NCBI GenBank assembly: GCA_964429355.1
Contig: CAYSCH010000191.1
Coordinates: 1 to 17,630 of the forward strand
DNA length: 17,630 nucleotides
Direction of reading: 5' to 3'
Origin: JAAYAY01 sp964429355
GTDB taxonomy: Bacteria; Planctomycetota; Planctomycetia; Pirellulales; Thermoguttaceae
Shown here: one piece after another, positions 13,779-17,630 of the stretch
Layout of the letters: every line of letters begins with the position of its first letter
How positions within the stretch are numbered: the stretch's first letter is position 1
The notes under the pieces: model-generated
What the model was told of the DNA's origin: nothing
The model's input: the letters and a program-made list of their open reading frames with translations, nothing else
The model's database searches: none
Translations under genes and position numbers: made by a program

Positions 13779-15476
13779 CTAATCGGCTTTGGTCACTCGC
13801 AAGACTTCGTCGACGGTCGTGGTTCCTTGGATCGTCTTCACCCATCCGTGGGAGCGGAGGGTCCGCATGCCGCTGCGGATGGCCGCCTGCTTAACGACGT
13901 TCGATCCGGTGCGCTCGCTGGCCAGCCCACGGATCTCGTCGTTGGCAATCAGCAACTCGTAGATGCCTCGCCGGCCGCTGTAGCCGGTTCCCCGGCAACT
14001 ACGACACCCGGCCGCGCGGTAGAGGCGTCCCGTCTGTTCCATGAACTCGTCCCAGGGGAAGTCGTCGGGCAGATCCTCCCGCCGAGGCACGTACTCTTCG
14101 CGGCATTCCTGGCAGAGCGTACGCACGAGCCGCTGGGCCATCACCCCTTCGACTGTGCTGCAGACGAGGAACGGTTCGACACCCATGTCGGCCAGACGCA
14201 TGAAGGCTCCTGCGGCGTCGTTCGTATGCAACGTGCTGAACACCAGGTGTCCGGTGAGCGAAGCCTGCACGGCGTTCTCCGCCGTCTCCAGGTCGCGGAT
14301 TTCGCCGACGAGCACGACGTCGGGATCGTGGCGCAGGATCGCCCGCAGGCTGGCGGCAAACGTCAGGCCCACCTTCGCATGGACCTGGATCTGGTTGATC
14401 CCGTTAAGCTGATACTCGATGGGGTCTTCCGTGGTGATGATCTTGGTCTCTTCGTCCTTGATCTCGTTCAAAGCGCTGTAGAGGGTGGTAGTCTTTCCCG
14501 AACCGGTCGGCCCGGTGACGAGGATGATCCCGTGGGGCAGACTGATCAGCTTGCCGAACTGGGCGTAGATGTCTTCGTCCATGCCGATCCCGCGGAGGGA
14601 GAAGTTCATGCGATCCTTGTCGAGAATACGCATGACCACCCCTTCGCCGTGGAGCATGGGGATGATCGAAAGGCGGATGTCGACCTCGCGCCCCTGCACC
14701 TTGAGCTTGATGCGGCCGTCCTGGGGGACGCGCTTTTCGGCGATGTTGAGCCGGGCCATGATCTTCAGGCGGCTGATGATCGCCGATTGGAAGCGATTGA
14801 TCTCCGGGGGCATGGGCTGCTTCTGGAGCACGCCGTCGATCCGGTAGCGGACCTTCATCCCCTCTTCCTGGGCCTCGATGTGAATGTCGCTCGCCCGGGC
14901 CTCGATGGCCTCGGTGAGAATTTCGTTGACCAGGCGGACGACCGAGGCCTCCTGGGCCATCTCCGACGCTTCGGAATGGTCCCATTCCAGGTCGTCGAGG
15001 ACTTCGACTCCTCCTTCGCGTTCCTCGCTCTGGGCCAACAGCCCGTCGACTGTCTCCGCCCCGACACCCAGATGTGCCTTGACGAGCTTGGCCAGTTCGG
15101 AGGGAAGAGCCACGACGGGAATGATGCTCAAGCCGGTGGCCGCCCCCACGGCGTCGAGGGCGTGGAGGTCGAAGGGATCGCCAATGGCCAGGATCAGCGA
15201 CTCGCCGTCACGCTCGATGGGGAAAACCACGTGACGGTGGATGAGCTTGAGCGGGAACTGCCGCAGCACCTCGGGATCGGTCTTGATCTTCGTCAGATCC
15301 ACCATTTCCATCCCAAGGGCCTGCCCGACTGCCAGCAGGGCATCCTCTTCGCGGTCGAAACCCAGCTCACGGGCGACGAGCTGGAGCCCTCCGTCTCGGG
15401 CCTGGGCCTCCCGCGCAATCTTCAACTTGCGGGGGTCCAATGCGACCTTCTCGCCTGAGGCCTGGGATCGAATCAT
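13779..15476 (-). CDS. gspE: T2SS assembly ATPase GspE
   Basis: From ATG 15476 the product has 565 residues. The N-terminal part (to about 165) is a GspE/PilB N1E-type domain. The C-terminal ATPase has Walker A GPTGSGKTT (322-330), an aspartate-box region around TEDPIEYQ, Walker B DPDVVLVGEIRD (384-395, with E392), the histidine box TGHLVFSTLHTNDA, and a tetracysteine zinc motif with C455, C458, C491 and C494. These residues are those of active secretion ATPases, which hydrolyse ATP on the cytoplasmic face to drive pseudopilus extension. The open frame runs on to 15710, but the extra residues are low-complexity and not GspE-like, and no better in-frame ATG lies near; the Shine-Dalgarno at 15476 is weak. 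It heads the operon, with a candidate promoter some 210 bp upstream. Confidence 0.97.
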   Translation of the reverse strand: MIRSQASGEKVALDPRKLKIAREAQARDGGLQLVARELGFDREEDALLAVGQALGMEMVDLTKIKTDPEVLRQFPLKLIHRHVVFPIERDGESLILAIGDPFDLHALDAVGAATGLSIIPVVALPSELAKLVKAHLGVGAETVDGLLAQSEEREGGVEVLDDLEWDHSEASEMAQEASVVRLVNEILTEAIEARASDIHIEAQEEGMKVRYRIDGVLQKQPMPPEINRFQSAIISRLKIMARLNIAEKRVPQDGRIKLKVQGREVDIRLSIIPMLHGEGVVMRILDKDRMNFSLRGIGMDEDIYAQFGKLISLPHGIILVTGPTGSGKTTTLYSALNEIKDEETKIITTEDPIEYQLNGINQIQVHAKVGLTFAASLRAILRHDPDVVLVGEIRDLETAENAVQASLTGHLVFSTLHTNDAAGAFMRLADMGVEPFLVCSTVEGVMAQRLVRTLCQECREEYVPRREDLPDDFPWDEFMEQTGRLYRAAGCRSCRGTGYSGRRGIYELLIANDEIRGLASERTGSNVVKQAAIRSGMRTLRSHGWVKTIQGTTTVDEVLRVTKAD

Positions 15477-15553
15477 GCTCAATTGCCGGCGTGAAAAGGT
15501 TTTGTCGTCTGGTCGTGCCGCGCTGGGGCACAACGCTGACCGATACGCGATCG

Positions 15554-15602
15554 TCGCCCTCCGGCGACTGCGAAGCACATCTGCAACCGGCGCTCCCCGG
15601 TT
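15554..15602 (-). promoter_or_regulatory. Two adjacent hairpins in the presumed gspE leader
   Basis: TCGCC (15554-15558) pairs with GGCGA (15563-15567) across a 4-base loop. AACCGG (15585-15590) pairs with CCGGTT (15597-15602) across a 6-base loop. Both lie in the 210-base untranslated leader predicted between the promoter candidate and the gspE ATG. They may affect translation or attenuation; no known riboswitch class is recognised. Confidence 0.4.
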
Positions 15603-15692
15603 AAGGTGGGGATGTTGAGGCGGGCTGGGTTTTGGCGGGAGGGTTGACGATGGGGCGCTCGGCCATGTTAAAATACAGATGTATAACCGCTT

Positions 15693-15720
15693 ATTGTAGT
15701 TTACGTGCACCTTGCGTCAA
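15693..15720 (-). promoter_or_regulatory. Sigma-70-like promoter candidate for the gsp operon
   Basis: On the minus strand TTGACG (15720-15715) and TACAAT (15698-15693) are separated by 16 bp, close to the housekeeping consensus. Transcription would start near 15686, next to a small ATACA/TGTAT inverted repeat (15673-15684). The resulting leader to gspE is about 210 bases. Confidence 0.6.
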
Positions 15721-15807
15721 CAGCGATCCGGGCTGTTCGGTAGTCTGCGATGACTGGGCAATTAGGGAAAGTTTGCTCTGAAATCGCTTTGATTTTGGAC
15801 GCAAGGT
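15709..15807. repeat. Inverted decamer pair overlapping both divergent promoters
   Basis: ACCTTGCGTC at 15709-15718 and its exact reverse complement GACGCAAGGT at 15798-15807 are about 80 bp apart. Each overlaps the -35 box of the promoter candidate reading outward from it. The pair may be operator sites for a common regulator. Confidence 0.7.
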
Positions 15808-15823
15808 ACCCCTAAGTGAGTAT
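15795..15823 (+). promoter_or_regulatory. Weaker promoter candidate for the EF-hand gene
   Basis: TTGGAC (15795-15800) and GAGTAT (15818-15823) are spaced by 17 bp. The -10 box is a poor match, but the position gives a short leader of about 35 bases to the ATG at 15866, and the -35 box lies in the decamer shared with the gspE promoter. Confidence 0.4.
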
Positions 15824-15865
15824 TACCCCCGCACCGCCGCCTCTCCCACCTTTCGAGGCATGAAC

Positions 15866-17630
15866 ATGGCGACCTCCGAGAAACGCGAGCCTGGCACGGG
15901 ACCGCCAACCGAAAAGCCCAAGAGTTCGTCCGGCCGGAAGATTATTCTTCTCCTGCTTCTGATCGCGACCGGCCTGGTTTTCAGCCTGGATTTCCTGCCG
16001 GAGAGCGGATCGGAACCCGATGTGGTGGGGCCCGCGAAGAGACACCAGCGGGCCGGCCAATCCCCCGTGGGGCCCCAGGGCACACAGCCGGCGAGTCCTC
16101 AGCAACCGGCCCCGCAACAGCCGAAGGCTTCACCCAGCCCCGCGCCGGCCCCTCCCCAATATGAGCGGGCTCCTTCCACTCTCCTGGTCTCAAGCTCTCC
16201 CTCCGATATTCCGGCGCAGGCCGAAGCCGCGTTGATCCCGGCCACCTTGCCAGGTGTTGCCACCCCAATGCCCACGCTGACCAACGGCGCTGAAGCTTCG
16301 GCTGAACCGGCGACGCCGGCGGCCTCGCCTGCCGATGCCACGGTTGCAGCGGTCGCTCCACCGGCAAGTGAATCGGCTCCCGCTGGACCAGCCCCCTTGG
16401 CCGCTGCTTCGGAACCTGCCAGCGCCGCGAGTCCGCCAAATGCCCCGGAAGCGCCGGCCGAACCGGCGGCGCCGGCGGCTGCGCCCGCCGAGACGACGGT
16501 TGCGGCGGTCGCCCCACCTGCAAGCGAATCGGCTCCCGCTGAACCAGCCCCCTTGGCCGCTGCTTCGGAACCCGCCAGCGCCGCGAGTCCGCCAAATGCC
16601 CCGGAAGCGCCGGCCGAACCGGCGGCGCCGGCGGCTGCGCCCGCCGAGACGACGGTTGCGGCGGTAGCCCAACCGGCAAGTGAATCGGCTCCCGCTGAAG
16701 CAGCCCCCTTGGCCGCTGCTTCGGAACCTGCCAGCGCCGCGAGTCCGCCAAATGGCCCGGAAACGCCGGCCGAACCGGCGGAGCCGGCGGCTACGCCCGC
16801 CGAGACGACGGTTTCGGCGGGCGCCCCACCTGCAAGCGAATCGGCTCCCGCTGACGCAGCGGCGTTGGCTGGTGCCGTCCAGGACGTTTCGGAAGTGATC
16901 GTGGTCCGCCAGGCGGAGGCATCTCCTCCGCGGGCTGCCAGACCGCTTCCGAAAGATCCTGTGCCGGTCAAAATCACCCGCTATGCCAGGCGTCTGTTTG
17001 ACCGTTACGATACCAACGGCGACGGTGGGATCGACGCTACGGAACAGCGCCAGATGCAGGGAGCACCGGCCACCAGCGACTATGACGCAGATGGCAAGAT
17101 CAGTTTCGAAGAATTGGCAGCCTACGCGGCCGACTACAGTCGGGATCGCCGGATGCGTCTGACCGGCTCGATGGTTGAAGAGGCGGTTGCGGAGCTTCCC
17201 CCGCTCTACATTCCCACGGCGGAACTCGACGCCATGGCCGCTGCCCAAGCTGCCGCCCAGCAAGGGGCCCAACAGGCCCAGGCGGTTCCTGTCGCGCTGG
17301 CGAATCAGACGGCGGGACCGGCGCCTGCAGAACCGGCCGGTACTGTGCCGCCCGGCAACTCGGAAGCGGCAGAAGAAGGAGACGCAGCCGGTTCTGAGAA
17401 GGGCGATACTCCCGCCGCCGCACAGGCAGAACCGGCCAGCGATCAGGCGAGCTCCAAGCGGTTTGTCACGCCGCAGTCGCGATTGGCTACTCTTCCCGAC
17501 TGGTTCCGCACCAGCGACGCCAACGGCGACGGCCAGCTCACGGTGGCGGAATACACGCCCGACTCCGAAAAGACCCGCCTGGCCGAATTCGCCCGTTACG
17601 ACCGCAATGGCGACGGTGTTCTCACGGCCC
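15866..17630 (+). CDS. Membrane-anchored Ala/Pro-rich EF-hand protein (partial, 3' end outside the window)
   Basis: The frame stays open for 588 codons to the window edge. A charged cytoplasmic N-terminus (residues 1-25) precedes one membrane segment (about 26-41, IILLLLLIATGLVFSL), so the rest is probably outside the inner membrane. Residues about 55-370 are Pro/Ala/Ser/Glu-rich and include a 52-residue repeat. Canonical calcium-binding EF-hand loops follow: DTNGDGGIDATE (382-393), DYDADGKISFEE (405-416), DANGDGQLTVAE (551-562) and the start of a fourth, DRNGDGVLTA (579-588, cut by the edge). Loop positions 1, 3, 5, 9 and 12 carry suitable oxygen ligands. I prefer ATG 15866 over the in-frame ATG 15860 because GAGG is then seven bases upstream. 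It is divergent from gspE. The function is unknown; calcium sensing or a structural envelope role is possible. Confidence 0.9.
   Translation, partial: MATSEKREPGTGPPTEKPKSSSGRKIILLLLLIATGLVFSLDFLPESGSEPDVVGPAKRHQRAGQSPVGPQGTQPASPQQPAPQQPKASPSPAPAPPQYERAPSTLLVSSSPSDIPAQAEAALIPATLPGVATPMPTLTNGAEASAEPATPAASPADATVAAVAPPASESAPAGPAPLAAASEPASAASPPNAPEAPAEPAAPAAAPAETTVAAVAPPASESAPAEPAPLAAASEPASAASPPNAPEAPAEPAAPAAAPAETTVAAVAQPASESAPAEAAPLAAASEPASAASPPNGPETPAEPAEPAATPAETTVSAGAPPASESAPADAAALAGAVQDVSEVIVVRQAEASPPRAARPLPKDPVPVKITRYARRLFDRYDTNGDGGIDATEQRQMQGAPATSDYDADGKISFEELAAYAADYSRDRRMRLTGSMVEEAVAELPPLYIPTAELDAMAAAQAAAQQGAQQAQAVPVALANQTAGPAPAEPAGTVPPGNSEAAEEGDAAGSEKGDTPAAAQAEPASDQASSKRFVTPQSRLATLPDWFRTSDANGDGQLTVAEYTPDSEKTRLAEFARYDRNGDGVLTA
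16301..16876 (+). repeat. 156-bp tandem repeat, about 3.7 copies, inside the EF-hand gene
   Basis: Units begin at 16301, 16457, 16613 and 16769, each exactly 156 bp apart, and encode 52 residues beginning AEPA-x-PAA and containing TVAAVAPPASESAPA and PLAAASEPASAASPPN. Units two and three are almost identical at DNA level; units one and four are more diverged, and the last is cut to about 36 residues. High identity suggests recent unequal crossing-over or slippage. The period preserves the frame. Confidence 0.96.

Larger units (their letters stand above)
15477..15865. other. Divergent intergenic region between gspE and the EF-hand gene
   Basis: This 389-bp stretch is locally AT-richer than its surroundings (15661-15720). 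It contains candidate promoters on both strands, an inverted decamer repeat, two small hairpins in the gspE leader and a possible 21-codon leader reading frame on the minus strand (15601-15666, ATG at 15666, stop TAA, no Shine-Dalgarno). No further gene is supported. Confidence 0.7.

Noticed and set aside
13767..15458. 563-codon plus-strand open frame opposite gspE
   Set aside because: It mirrors the gspE codons, is rich in D, G, H and V as antisense frames are, and lacks any motif, whereas gspE has every catalytic motif.
15477..15710. Extended N-terminus of GspE starting at 15710
   Set aside because: The extra 78 residues are low-complexity, overlap the promoter candidate itself, and do not resemble the GspE N-terminal domain.

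Overview
The window is GC-rich, densely coding DNA that looks like a planctomycete chromosome, most probably from the Pirellulales. Three things point there: a secreted protein with a LEPR-XLL-type N-terminal motif, a Tat-exported Gfo/Idh/MocA oxidoreductase, and a type II secretion (T2SS) cluster in the order E-F-G-H-I-J-K-L-M. No RNA genes, intact insertion sequences or CRISPR arrays were seen. The lineage is an inference from these features, not a database match.

Left part (1-3715). A 3'-truncated Gfo/Idh/MocA oxidoreductase gene lies on the minus strand. It is divergent, across about 310 bp, from a 919-residue plus-strand protein with a matrixin-like zinc protease domain, PKD-like domains and a C-terminal array of about 50-residue repeats. 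This gene ends tail-to-tail against a ParD-like antitoxin gene. The adjoining parE toxin reading frame appears to survive only as a short N-terminal stub.

Middle part (4026-15476). Nine minus-strand genes, read right to left, encode a T2SS inner-membrane and pseudopilus machine. They are the ATPase GspE, platform protein GspF, pseudopilins GspG, GspH, GspI, GspJ and GspK, a PilM/PilN-like GspL, and a GspM/PilO-like protein whose C-terminal half looks like a GspC/PilP homology region. Several genes overlap by 1-4 bp, so translation is probably coupled. Three junctions (G/H, I/J, K/L) hold hairpins or repeats instead. No secretin (GspD), separate GspC or prepilin peptidase (GspO) is present, so these must be encoded elsewhere. 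Unusual points are an 18-copy pentapeptide tail on GspG, a GspI C-terminus encoded by a 76-bp direct repeat, and alanine instead of glycine before the GspH cleavage site.

Right part (15477-17630). A 389-bp intergenic region separates gspE from a divergent plus-strand gene that runs off the window. That gene encodes a membrane-anchored Ala/Pro-rich protein with a 156-bp tandem repeat and EF-hand calcium loops. Two divergent promoter candidates each have their -35 box inside the same inverted decamer, which suggests shared control of the secretion operon and the EF-hand gene. A plausible but unproven overall picture is a calcium-related envelope and secretion locus, with the metalloprotease as a possible exported product.
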